Below are positions 27,234-35,878 of a stretch of DNA of 64,000 nucleotides, piece after piece. The notes below the pieces were generated by a model. That model saw only the letters and a program-made list of their open reading frames with translations, did no database searches and was not told the origin of the DNA. The translations under genes and the position numbers were made by a program. The stretch is from Blastocatellia bacterium (GTDB lineage: Bacteria; Acidobacteriota; Blastocatellia; UBA7656; JADIYM01), in contig JADIYM010000003.1 of the NCBI GenBank assembly GCA_016705245.1, positions 62,001 through 126,000 on the forward strand, in the 5' to 3' direction. Position 1 is the first letter of the stretch. Every line of letters begins with the position of its first letter.

Positions 27234-28004
27234 ATGCCGCTTCACGATGCGCAAGCTTTTGTCCTTCGAACCTACAAGCTCGCCGAGGCCGACAAGATCT
27301 GCGTGCTCCTGACCCGGCAATCTGGAAAACTCCGGGGCGTCGCCTACGGCGCACGAAAGCTCCGATCGCGCTTCGGCTCGTGTCTCGAGCCCTTCACGGA
27401 AATCTCGCTCACCTACTTCGAAAAGGACGGCCGCGAACTCGTGTCGATCTCACACGCCGAAATCGTCCGCTCGCATTACGAGCAGGCTGCCGGCTCGGTA
27501 GTCGCCGGTGCCGCGATGTCGTACATGTCGGATCTATGCTGCGAGTTTTTGCCCGATCACGAGCCCAGCGACACCGTTTACCGACTCCTGACCGCAACGC
27601 TCGATGCGTTTGGCGAGCACGCTGACTCCCATGCGCTCGTCCGGTACTTCGAGGTCTGGCTGCTGAAACTCGCCGGCTTCTACCCGGACCTTCGCCGGTG
27701 CGGAAGGTGCGACCTGCCGACCTCCGCCGACGCGGACATCTGGCTCTCCGGCGACGGGGCGCCGCAATGCCCGACCTGTTCGTCCGGGCGTGGAGTGCGC
27801 GTCACTCCGGCCGTCAGGTCAACGATCTCCCGCATATTGGCGGAACCGCCGGCGAGGTTCGCCGAGCGCCCGCCTCCCGCCGATCACCTCGATCGGCTCG
27901 CCGAGTTCTCGCTGCTCATCATTCGCCACTCGCTCGAGCGGGACCTGAAGTCTTTTGCACTATTCAATCGTCTTCGACGTGACACGGAGACGCCTCAGCC
28001 CTGA
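27234..28004 (+). CDS. recO: DNA repair protein RecO
   Basis: 256 residues. RecO acts with RecF and RecR to load RecA on SSB-coated DNA. N-terminal OB fold (AFVLRTYKLAEADKICVLLTRQSGKLRGVAYGARKLRSRFG) and helical C-terminal domain with a zinc site CGRC...CPTC. It lies 14 bp upstream of ppdK on the same strand. Length and motif order are standard. Confidence 0.93.
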   Translation: MPLHDAQAFVLRTYKLAEADKICVLLTRQSGKLRGVAYGARKLRSRFGSCLEPFTEISLTYFEKDGRELVSISHAEIVRSHYEQAAGSVVAGAAMSYMSDLCCEFLPDHEPSDTVYRLLTATLDAFGEHADSHALVRYFEVWLLKLAGFYPDLRRCGRCDLPTSADADIWLSGDGAPQCPTCSSGRGVRVTPAVRSTISRILAEPPARFAERPPPADHLDRLAEFSLLIIRHSLERDLKSFALFNRLRRDTETPQP

Positions 28005-28018
28005 TTGGAGAACTTCGA

Positions 28019-30679
28019 ATGACCCGAAAGTACGTATACATCTTTTGCGACGGAAAGGCCGACGGCCACGGCACCATGAAGGACCTGCTCGGCGGCAAGG
28101 GCTCAGGCCTCGCCGAGATGACGAATGCCGGACTCCCGGTGCCTCCCGGCTTCACGATCACGACCGAAGCCTGCAACGAATATTATGCCGCCGGCCAGAA
28201 GCTGCCGGACGGATTGTGGAGCGAAGTGCGGGCGGCGCTCGCCAAGGTCGAGGCCGCCGTCGGCAGGGGCTTCGGCGAACCGGACAACCCGCTGCTCGTG
28301 TCTGTCCGATCGGGTGCGAAATTCTCGATGCCCGGCATGATGGACACGGTGCTGAACCTCGGCCTGAACGAGCAGACGCTCAAGGGTCTCGCGACGCAAT
28401 CGGGCAACGAGCGCTTCGCGCGTGACGCGTACCGGCGGTTCGTCCAGCTCTTCGGGAAGATCGTGCTCAACATCTCGGGCGAGAAGTTCGACCACGCTCT
28501 CGAAGCGAAGAAACACGCCGCCGGCGTCACGCTTGACACCGACCTCACGTCAGAGCACCTCGACGAGCTCAACCAGCAGTATCTCGCAATCGTGCGCGAG
28601 GAGACCGGCCGCGATTTTCCGAGTGACCCTATGGAGCAGCTCGAGCTCGCGATCCGCGCGGTCTTCCAGTCGTGGAACGGCCGTCGGGCTGTGGACTACC
28701 GTCGCATCAACCGAATAGACGACACGCTCGGCACGGCGGTCAACGTGCAGGCGATGGTCTTCGGCAACCTGGGCAGCGATTGCGGCACCGGTGTTGCCTT
28801 CACCCGCGATCCGTCGACCGGCGATCGGCACCTTTACGGTGAGTACCTGCAGAACGCGCAAGGCGAGGACGTCGTCGCCGGCATCCGCACTCCCAAGAAG
28901 ATCGCGCAGCTTCGCGACGACATGCCCGAGGTCTACGAACAGTTCGCGGCCGTCGCCGAGCGGCTCGAGAAGCATTACCGCGACGTGCAGGACCTCGAGT
29001 TCACGATCGAGCGCGGAAGGCTGTTCATGCTTCAGACCCGGAACGCGAAGCGCACGGGCAAGGCGGCGGTCAAGGTCGCCGTCGACATGGTGTCGGAAGG
29101 CCTCATCGATCGCGATGCCGCGCTCATGCGCGTCGAGCCGAATCAGCTCGACCAGCTACTCCACCAGATGATCGACCCGGCGGCGACGATCGATGTCATC
29201 GCGCACGGACTGCCGGCCAGCCCCGGAGCCGCGGCCGGACAGGTCGTGTTCGATCCCGATGAGGCCGACGAGCTGCACAAGGACGGCAAGAAAGTCATCC
29301 TGGTACGCATCGAGACGTCGCCGGAGGACTTCCACGGCATGGTGGCGTCCGAGGCGATCCTGACGGCTCGCGGCGGCATGACGAGCCACGCTGCCGTCGT
29401 AGCGCGCGGCATGGGCAAGTGCTGTGTCGCGGGCTGTTCCGACATCACGATCAACTACGCGAAGAAGTGTTTCGTGACGAAGGGCGGCCAAACGATCAAC
29501 GACGGCGACTGGATCACGCTCGACGGCACGCACGGCCACGTCATCCAGGGCCACGCTCCGCTCATCGATCCGGTGCTCGACGACAACTTCCGTACGCTCA
29601 TGGCATGGGCCGACGAAGCGCGCACGATGAAGGTCCGGACGAACGCCGACACACCGGCCGACTCGAAGGTCGCGCGCGGATTCGGCGCCGAAGGCATCGG
29701 GCTCTGCAGGACGGAGCACATGTTCTTCGAGGGAACGCGCATCGATGCGGTTCGCGAGATGATCGTGGCCGAGACACTCGAGGAGAGGGCGGCCGCGCTT
29801 GCCAAGATCGCGCCATACCAGCGCGAGGACTTCATCGGCATCTTCAAGGAGATGGACGGCTTGCCGGTAACGATCCGCACGCTCGATCCGCCCCTGCATG
29901 AGTTCCTGCCCCACGAACAGGAGGACATAGACGCTCTCGCCGCGAAGATGGGCATTTCCTCCGCGCTGCTGACCGCGAAGGTGAACGCCCTGCACGAGGC
30001 CAATCCAATGCTCGGCCATCGCGGCTGCCGCCTCGGGATCGTGTATCCGGAGATCACGGAGATGCAGGCGCGGGCGATTTTCGAGGCTGCCGTGCACTGC
30101 ACGAAGGCCGGCGTAAAGGTACTGCCCGAGATCATGATTCCGCTCGTTTCGACGGTTGCCGAACTGAGGCTCCAGGAGGCTGTCGTCCGAAAGGCGGCGG
30201 CGGACGTTTTTGCCGAGACGGGTGTCACGGTCGAGTACCTCGTCGGCACGATGATCGAGCTTCCTCGCGCAGCGCTGACTGCCGACAAGATCGCGGAGGC
30301 CGCCGAGTTCTTCTCGTTCGGCACGAACGACCTGACGCAGACCACGTTCGGTCTCTCGCGCGACGACGCAGGACGCTTCCTGCCGAAGTACGTCGAGATG
30401 AAGATCCTCGCCGATGACCCGTTCCAGGTGCTCGACGTCGAAGGTGTCGGCAAGCTCGTGGAGATGGGCGTGAAGCTGGGAAGGTCAACGCGCCCCGATC
30501 TAAAGGTCGGAATCTGCGGAGAGCACGGCGGAGAGCCGTCGTCGGTCGAGTTCTGTCATCGGACAGGACTCAACTATGTTTCGTGCTCACCGTACCGAGT
30601 ACCGATCGCGCGACTCGCAGCTGCCCAGGCCGCCATTGCCGACAAGGACGGCGCTCGCGCCTCCTCCGGTACCGCATAG
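28019..30679 (+). CDS. ppdK: Pyruvate, phosphate dikinase
   Basis: 886 residues. Interconverts pyruvate, ATP and phosphate with PEP, AMP and diphosphate. N-terminal ATP-grasp domain (GGKGSGLAEM, SVRSGAKFSMPGMMDTVLNLG), central phosphohistidine domain with H457 in GGMTSHAAVVARGMGK, and C-terminal TIM barrel with GIGLCRTEHMFF, GTNDLTQTTFG and CGEHGGEPSSVEF. All catalytic parts are intact. GGAG lies 9 bases before the ATG. It allows flexible glycolysis/gluconeogenesis. An inverted repeat follows the stop. Confidence 0.97.
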   Translation: MTRKYVYIFCDGKADGHGTMKDLLGGKGSGLAEMTNAGLPVPPGFTITTEACNEYYAAGQKLPDGLWSEVRAALAKVEAAVGRGFGEPDNPLLVSVRSGAKFSMPGMMDTVLNLGLNEQTLKGLATQSGNERFARDAYRRFVQLFGKIVLNISGEKFDHALEAKKHAAGVTLDTDLTSEHLDELNQQYLAIVREETGRDFPSDPMEQLELAIRAVFQSWNGRRAVDYRRINRIDDTLGTAVNVQAMVFGNLGSDCGTGVAFTRDPSTGDRHLYGEYLQNAQGEDVVAGIRTPKKIAQLRDDMPEVYEQFAAVAERLEKHYRDVQDLEFTIERGRLFMLQTRNAKRTGKAAVKVAVDMVSEGLIDRDAALMRVEPNQLDQLLHQMIDPAATIDVIAHGLPASPGAAAGQVVFDPDEADELHKDGKKVILVRIETSPEDFHGMVASEAILTARGGMTSHAAVVARGMGKCCVAGCSDITINYAKKCFVTKGGQTINDGDWITLDGTHGHVIQGHAPLIDPVLDDNFRTLMAWADEARTMKVRTNADTPADSKVARGFGAEGIGLCRTEHMFFEGTRIDAVREMIVAETLEERAAALAKIAPYQREDFIGIFKEMDGLPVTIRTLDPPLHEFLPHEQEDIDALAAKMGISSALLTAKVNALHEANPMLGHRGCRLGIVYPEITEMQARAIFEAAVHCTKAGVKVLPEIMIPLVSTVAELRLQEAVVRKAAADVFAETGVTVEYLVGTMIELPRAALTADKIAEAAEFFSFGTNDLTQTTFGLSRDDAGRFLPKYVEMKILADDPFQVLDVEGVGKLVEMGVKLGRSTRPDLKVGICGEHGGEPSSVEFCHRTGLNYVSCSPYRVPIARLAAAQAAIADKDGARASSGTA

Positions 30680-30683
30680 GATA

Positions 30684-30788
30684 AGAGTAGACAGGATTAC
30701 AGGATTTTCAGGATTAACAGGATTATCTCCAGGAAGGATGCAAAGTCGCTCCTGTCAATCCTGATAATCCTGTAATCCTGTCTACTCT
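30684..30788. repeat. Inverted repeat family E, copy 1, after ppdK
   Basis: Arms of about 38 bp: AGAGTAGACAGGATTACAGG on the left and its complement ending TAATCCTGTCTACTCT on the right, each made of short AGGATT-type units. It may act as the ppdK terminator. A short relative is at 39614-39658. Confidence 0.8.
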
Positions 30789-30795
30789 CCTCCCG

Positions 30796-30824
30796 TTGCC
30801 CTGCGATCCAGCCCGGCGTAGACT
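30796..30824 (+). promoter_or_regulatory. Possible promoter of the TonB receptor gene
   Basis: TTGCCC (30796-30801), 17-bp spacer, TAGACT (30819-30824); four of six consensus bases in each box. The leader would be about 60 nt and ends with a strong GAGGAGG before the ATG at 30893. Confidence 0.4.
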
Positions 30825-30892
30825 CGCGCCAGATTCACTCTGTTTCTGACGCAACGACAACACACAAAATAACGTTCGAGGAGGAATCCTTC

Positions 30893-33800
30893 ATGCTCAC
30901 GCGCACCTACGCGGCAAGGATGACGCTTGCGCTCGTGCTCGGTGTCCTGCTCGCCGTGCCGACCGTCGCCCAGACGTTCCGCGGCAGCATTCTCGGCACG
31001 GTGGTCGACAACTCTGGCGCCGTCGTTCCTGGCGCCACCGTCACGGCAAAGAACACCAGCACCGGCGTCACTCGAACAACAGTTACGGATGCCGACGGCT
31101 CGTATTCGATCAGCGAACTCCCGATCGGCGCGTATGAGCTAACGGTCTCGCACGAAGGCTTCCAGACCGCAAAGGTCGGCGACCTCGAGGTCGAGGTCTC
31201 GGCTGAACGCCGCGTCGACGTTTCGCTGACTCCAGGCGCCGTTTCCGAGCAGGTAGACGTCACGGCAGACGTCCCGCTGGTCGAAACGACGTCGAACGTT
31301 CTCGGCGGCAGTGTCAGCGCGAAGGAGATCCAGAACCTGCCGGTGAATGGCCGCGACTTCACTAAGCTGCTCGTGCTCTTCCCCGGCACGACCGGAGATC
31401 CGAGCGGCGCGACCGACTCGCCTGGCTCGTTCGGCCTCTTCTCGGCCAACGGAAACCGCGGCCGCTCGAACAACTACCTCCTCGACGGAACCGACATGAA
31501 TGACGGGTACCGCAACCTGCCGGCCATTAACGAGGCAGGCGTATTTGGTACTCCGGCGACGATTCTTCCGGTGGAAGCGATCGCCGAGGCCGCGGTCCTT
31601 TCGAACTTCGAGGCCGAGTTCGGCCGCAGCGCCGGCGCCGTCGTCAACATCGTGACGAAGTCCGGCGGCAACGAGATTCACGGTAGCGTGTTCGAATATC
31701 TGCGCAACGACATCTTCGACGCCCGCAACGTCTTCAACCAGGAACCCAACGAGCAGACTGCGTTCCGCAACAACCAGTTCGGCTTTTCGCTTGGTGGTCC
31801 GTTCGTCAAGAACAGGACCTTCTGGTTCGTTGCGTACGAGGGCCAGCGCGAGCGCGTCGGCCTCGCGAGCGCGGCGCGCGTGCCCGATCCGCGCGAGATC
31901 GCTGCCGCCGGAGGCGCCACGAACGACGTCATTGCGCAGCTCCTCGCGCGCAACCCGTGGCCGGCGCCCAATCGCCCGGTCGCCATCGGCGATCCGACGC
32001 CGAACCTGCTCGTCTCGACCCGCGCGCTCAACGACATCGATTCCTTCATCGTGAAGGTCGACCACTCGTTCAACGACAAGAATCAGCTCGTCGGCCGCTA
32101 CTTCTTCGGCGACAGCTCGCAGAGCTTCCCGCTCGCGATTCTCTCCGGCGGCGTGTTGCCCGGCTACAACACGGTCACCCCTACGCGCGTGAACCTGATT
32201 GCACTCTCATTCCTTCACGTCGTCTCGGACACCAAGGTCAACGAAGCGCGCTTCGGCTACAACCGATTCGACGAAGACTTCTTCCCCGAGGATTCGAACT
32301 TTGATCCGCAGTCGATCGGACTCAACACGGGCGTGCAGGGACCGCAGGACTTCGGGCTGCCGCAGATCCGCGTCGCCGGGTTCGCGCCGATCGGCGCAAC
32401 CCTTTCGGTTCCGCGCGGACGCGTCGACACGAACTGGCACTTCGTGGACAACTTCTCGTGGAAGGCCGGCGATCACGACCTGAAGATGGGCTACGAGTAC
32501 CGCAGGACATTCGTGAACGGATTCTTCGACGCCGGATACCGCGGCCGTCTCGATTTCGACTCGCTCGAGGACTTCCTCGCAGGGAATCTCGCTGGAGGGC
32601 GCAGCGCGCGTGGCGACTCGCGCCGCGGCACGTTCCAGAACTCGCACGGCCTTTTCTTCAACGACAGCTACCGGATGAAGAAGAACTTCACGGTGAACCT
32701 TGGCCTGCGCTGGGATTACTACGGCGTCATCGGCGAGGAGCGGGACCGCTTCAGCATCCGCGATTCGACGGCCGGTCGCGGTCAGGTCGACGAGCTCTAC
32801 CCGAAGGACCTGAACAACTTCTCGCCGCGCGTCAGCTTCGCGTGGGACATCGGCGGAAAGGGCAAGACCGTCATCCGCGGCGGCTACGGCCTCTACTTCG
32901 ACGCGTTCTCGCAGGACTTCTTTGTCGGACAGCTGCCGTTCAACACGTTCAATCCCGGTCCGGCGTACAACCCTATCGGCAGCGACCCGGTGCTCTTCTC
33001 GTTCTCGACGGTCGGCGAGATCGTCGCCGGTCAGCCACTCTTCACGGACTATCTGGACTCTGACGTGTTCACGGTCGACCAGAACGTGGCGACGCCCTAC
33101 ATCCAGAACTTCAACGTGAACATCCAGCAGGAGCTCTTCCCTGGCGGCGTGTTGCAGGTTGGCTACACCGGCTCCCAGGGCCGCAAGCTCTTCCGCTATC
33201 GCGACATCAACCAGTCGGTTCCGGGACAGGGCCCGGCTCGTCCATTCGACAACGGTCCGTTCGCACCGTCGGGCGGCACGTTCTTCTACGTCAACGAACT
33301 GGCGACGAGCGCGGTGTCGAACTACAACGCGCTGCAGGTCGACTTCTCGCTTCGGACGTGGAAGGGATTGTCGGGCTTCTTCAACTACACGTGGTCGCAC
33401 TCGCTCGACAACGCGTCGGACGGGCAGGACTACGTCGCGAACGCCACGCAGCCCAACGACAGCAACCGGCCAGACCTCGAGTACGGCAATTCGAACTTCG
33501 ACGTACGCCATCGCGTGCTCGGGTCGCTCACCTACGAGTTCCCGGAGTTCGACAACGACGCGGAGTGGCTGACGAACGGCTGGCAGGTCAACGCGCTGGC
33601 GACCTACCGCAGCGGTGCGCCGTTCCACGTGAACTTCCTTTTCTACGGCGACTATGACGGGACGGGCGAGTTCTTCCCTCGACCCGACCTGATCGGCGAT
33701 CCGTACGCCGGCACGTCGACGCCCGACAACTTCCTGAATCTGTCGGCGTTCGCGGTGCCGTGCGTTCTCGACAACAATGGCGACTGCGTGCCCGGAACCG

Positions 33801-34126
33801 AACATGCCGGATCGCTCGGACGGAACTCGCTAAAGGGGCCGGACTACAAGAACGTGGACTTCTCGGTCTACAAGAACACGCAACTGACCGACAACCTGAT
33901 GCTGCAGCTGCGATTCGAGTTCTTCAACCTGTTCAACCATCCGAACTACTCGTCTCCGCTGCTTCCCGGCTTTTCGGTCGACGCCGGGTTCAACGGCATC
34001 AGTGCCGACGGGCGGGGCATCGGCTTCCTGCCGATCACGGTCACACCGGATGTGGGCGTCGGCAACCCGTTCCTCGGCGGCGGAGGATCGCGCAACATCC
34101 AGATGGGTATCCGGCTGGTTTTCTAG
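30893..34126 (+). CDS. Oar-like TonB-dependent receptor with carboxypeptidase-regulatory domain
   Basis: 1077 residues. Signal peptide (ALVLGVLLAVPTVAQ), then a carboxypeptidase-regulatory-like beta domain (GTVVDNSGAVVPGATVTAKNTSTG), plug domain with LPVNGRDFTKLLVLFPG, and a long outer-membrane beta-barrel ending in RLVF with the terminal Phe expected for barrel insertion. Such receptors are strongly expanded in Acidobacteriota and take up large substrates; the ligand here is unknown. A very good ribosome site suggests high expression. It is followed by a family B inverted repeat and a secreted DUF11 protein. Confidence 0.94.
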   Translation: MLTRTYAARMTLALVLGVLLAVPTVAQTFRGSILGTVVDNSGAVVPGATVTAKNTSTGVTRTTVTDADGSYSISELPIGAYELTVSHEGFQTAKVGDLEVEVSAERRVDVSLTPGAVSEQVDVTADVPLVETTSNVLGGSVSAKEIQNLPVNGRDFTKLLVLFPGTTGDPSGATDSPGSFGLFSANGNRGRSNNYLLDGTDMNDGYRNLPAINEAGVFGTPATILPVEAIAEAAVLSNFEAEFGRSAGAVVNIVTKSGGNEIHGSVFEYLRNDIFDARNVFNQEPNEQTAFRNNQFGFSLGGPFVKNRTFWFVAYEGQRERVGLASAARVPDPREIAAAGGATNDVIAQLLARNPWPAPNRPVAIGDPTPNLLVSTRALNDIDSFIVKVDHSFNDKNQLVGRYFFGDSSQSFPLAILSGGVLPGYNTVTPTRVNLIALSFLHVVSDTKVNEARFGYNRFDEDFFPEDSNFDPQSIGLNTGVQGPQDFGLPQIRVAGFAPIGATLSVPRGRVDTNWHFVDNFSWKAGDHDLKMGYEYRRTFVNGFFDAGYRGRLDFDSLEDFLAGNLAGGRSARGDSRRGTFQNSHGLFFNDSYRMKKNFTVNLGLRWDYYGVIGEERDRFSIRDSTAGRGQVDELYPKDLNNFSPRVSFAWDIGGKGKTVIRGGYGLYFDAFSQDFFVGQLPFNTFNPGPAYNPIGSDPVLFSFSTVGEIVAGQPLFTDYLDSDVFTVDQNVATPYIQNFNVNIQQELFPGGVLQVGYTGSQGRKLFRYRDINQSVPGQGPARPFDNGPFAPSGGTFFYVNELATSAVSNYNALQVDFSLRTWKGLSGFFNYTWSHSLDNASDGQDYVANATQPNDSNRPDLEYGNSNFDVRHRVLGSLTYEFPEFDNDAEWLTNGWQVNALATYRSGAPFHVNFLFYGDYDGTGEFFPRPDLIGDPYAGTSTPDNFLNLSAFAVPCVLDNNGDCVPGTEHAGSLGRNSLKGPDYKNVDFSVYKNTQLTDNLMLQLRFEFFNLFNHPNYSSPLLPGFSVDAGFNGISADGRGIGFLPITVTPDVGVGNPFLGGGGSRNIQMGIRLVF

Positions 34127-34130
34127 CCGG

Positions 34131-34228
34131 GAAAGGCGTAGCCATACAGAGAGCACAGAGTCACGAAGAACACAGAGTCGAGACGCTTATCAGCCTGTGT
34201 TCTCCGTGACTCTCTGTACGGCCACGCC
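34131..34228. repeat. Dispersed inverted repeat, family B, copy 1
   Basis: Arms GGCGTAGCCATACAGAGAGC and GACTCTCTGTACGGCCACGCC pair across the element. Copies are at 43647-43744, 47361-47469, 50128-50230 and 53180-53261. Here it separates two co-directional genes. Confidence 0.85.
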
Positions 34229-34254
34229 ACTCGCATAATCCGGAAGGGACCCCG

Positions 34255-35748
34255 ATGACCAAGAAGCGCATTCTTGCAGCCTGCCTCGTCGCGACCGTTC
34301 TCGTTGCGACGCCTCTTACCGCGCGCTCCGTCCAGCCGGGGGGACCGAACCCGTACGACCTCACGATCGAGATCGAAGGCTCGCCCGAACCGGTCGGAAG
34401 CGGCGAACAGCTCACGCTGACGATCACGGTCGTCAACACCGGCGCTGGTCTCGCGGATCCCGTGCTCGTCCAGTCCGCGACGCCTGCCGGGACGACGTTC
34501 GCGTCGATCATGTCGACGAACGGACTGACCACGCATCCGGACGTCGGAGCGACCGGTCCCGTTGAATGCACGGCTCGCAACCTCGAGTCCGGAGACAGCG
34601 TCGTCGTCGAACTTGTCGTCGACGTCGTGGCGGAGCCCGGATCGACGATCGAGGCGGCGGCCGCGGCCGTCGGACCTGACGACGAAAACTCGGACGCCAA
34701 TCCGGACGACAACTCTGCGGAAACGGCCATTCCGGTGCGTGTGGACGGCGCAAGCATCGACCTCGCCGTTGACGTCGAGCCCTACGGCGACGAAGCCGGC
34801 ACCGACTCGCCGTTCGAATTCGACGTCGTTGTGACCAACCTCTCGGAGGACACGACCGCGGTCGGCGTGGTTCTCACGACATCCACGCCCGATGGCACGA
34901 CGTTCTCCGATGCTGACGCCTTCGGGGAGATCACGTCGCCGGAACCCGGCGACCAGGGCGACATCATCTGCATGTTCGAAGCGATCGAGCCCGGCGAATC
35001 GGAGGTCCTGACTGTTACGCTCGACGTCATCGGACCGGCTGGAGGCGAGATCGACTTCGAGGCGTCGGCGGTGTCGGCGTCCGACGATCCCAATCCCGAC
35101 GACAACTCTGCTGCGGTGTCCGTCCCGATCGTCGAAGCCGACGAGTTCACGCTGGACTGGGATGAACCGGACTTCGGCAGCGGGGCAGACTTGCCGCCGC
35201 CACGAAATCTGGTGGTGATTGAAGGCGCGGCAGCGAAGGCGTTCGTGGACCGTGTCAGCGCGACGAACCGTGCGGCCTCGCCGAGAAACACGCTCGTCGG
35301 CTACAACATCTACCGGGCGACGCGTCCCGGAGAAACTCCTTCACCTGGGAACTTCTACCAGTCGGTACCTGCGACGGTGACGTCGTCGACGTCTCCGGCC
35401 GCCCCTGCCGGCACGTTCTTCGTGGTGACGGCCCAGTACGACGACGGCGAGTCGAACGCGTCGAACGAAGCAAGCGCCGAGGTTCCGGCTGCGGTGCTCA
35501 CGAGCGTCAAGGTCAAGTCATCGAAGATCGTCGCCGACGGGACAGGCTTCAGCGCGACGGTCCAGGTTTTCGTCGACGGCATACCGTTCGCGACGGCGGC
35601 GAAGCTCAAGAAGGGCGGGACGCGGGTTATTCAGAAGGGCGGGCTGATTTCAGGAGTGTCGCTCGCAACTTACCTGGGAGGTCACCCGAGCGTACTGATC
35701 ACGTTCCGGAACGAGAACGGGGGCGTCGCGGCCTACCGGCATCCGTAG
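34255..35748 (+). CDS. Secreted DUF11-repeat protein with IPT-like C-terminus
   Basis: 497 residues. Signal peptide (ILAACLVATVLVATPLTA), two DUF11-type beta repeats (about 30-165 and 165-290, each closing on NPDDNSA...IPV), an FN3-like stretch around GYNIYRATRPGETPSPGNFYQ, and a C-terminal IPT/TIG-like domain (VKSSKIVADGTGFSATVQVFVDG). It is a likely cell-surface or adhesive protein. The C-terminal domain is related to that of the protein at 47666-48556. Codons are GC-rich like the neighbours. Confidence 0.83.
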   Translation: MTKKRILAACLVATVLVATPLTARSVQPGGPNPYDLTIEIEGSPEPVGSGEQLTLTITVVNTGAGLADPVLVQSATPAGTTFASIMSTNGLTTHPDVGATGPVECTARNLESGDSVVVELVVDVVAEPGSTIEAAAAAVGPDDENSDANPDDNSAETAIPVRVDGASIDLAVDVEPYGDEAGTDSPFEFDVVVTNLSEDTTAVGVVLTTSTPDGTTFSDADAFGEITSPEPGDQGDIICMFEAIEPGESEVLTVTLDVIGPAGGEIDFEASAVSASDDPNPDDNSAAVSVPIVEADEFTLDWDEPDFGSGADLPPPRNLVVIEGAAAKAFVDRVSATNRAASPRNTLVGYNIYRATRPGETPSPGNFYQSVPATVTSSTSPAAPAGTFFVVTAQYDDGESNASNEASAEVPAAVLTSVKVKSSKIVADGTGFSATVQVFVDGIPFATAAKLKKGGTRVIQKGGLISGVSLATYLGGHPSVLITFRNENGGVAAYRHP

Positions 35749-35780
35749 TAGGGGCGGCGTTCAGACACGCGGCCCCCTTA

Positions 35781-35864
35781 GCGTCTTTGCGAGTCCTCTG
35801 CGACTCTGCGAGAAACCCCTACGGACGCGTTTCTCGCAGAGTCGCAGAGGACTCGCAAAGACGC
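35781..35864. repeat. Perfect 36-bp inverted repeat, family A, copy 2
   Basis: Left arm 35781-35816 and right arm 35829-35864 are exact reverse complements over 36 bp with a 12-nt loop. It sits between the convergent DUF11 and hyuB genes and could terminate transcription from both sides. The perfect arms suggest it is recent or kept by conversion. Confidence 0.92.
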
Positions 35865-35878
35865 AGGGCAGAGACGCA

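Noticed and set aside
26691..27320. Minus-strand open frame of 209 codons opposite the NHL-like gene
   Set aside because: No recognisable family; the plus strand shows propeller repeats through at least the first part of this region.
32207..33805. Minus-strand open frame of 532 codons
   Set aside because: Antisense to the TonB receptor barrel; no recognisable protein.
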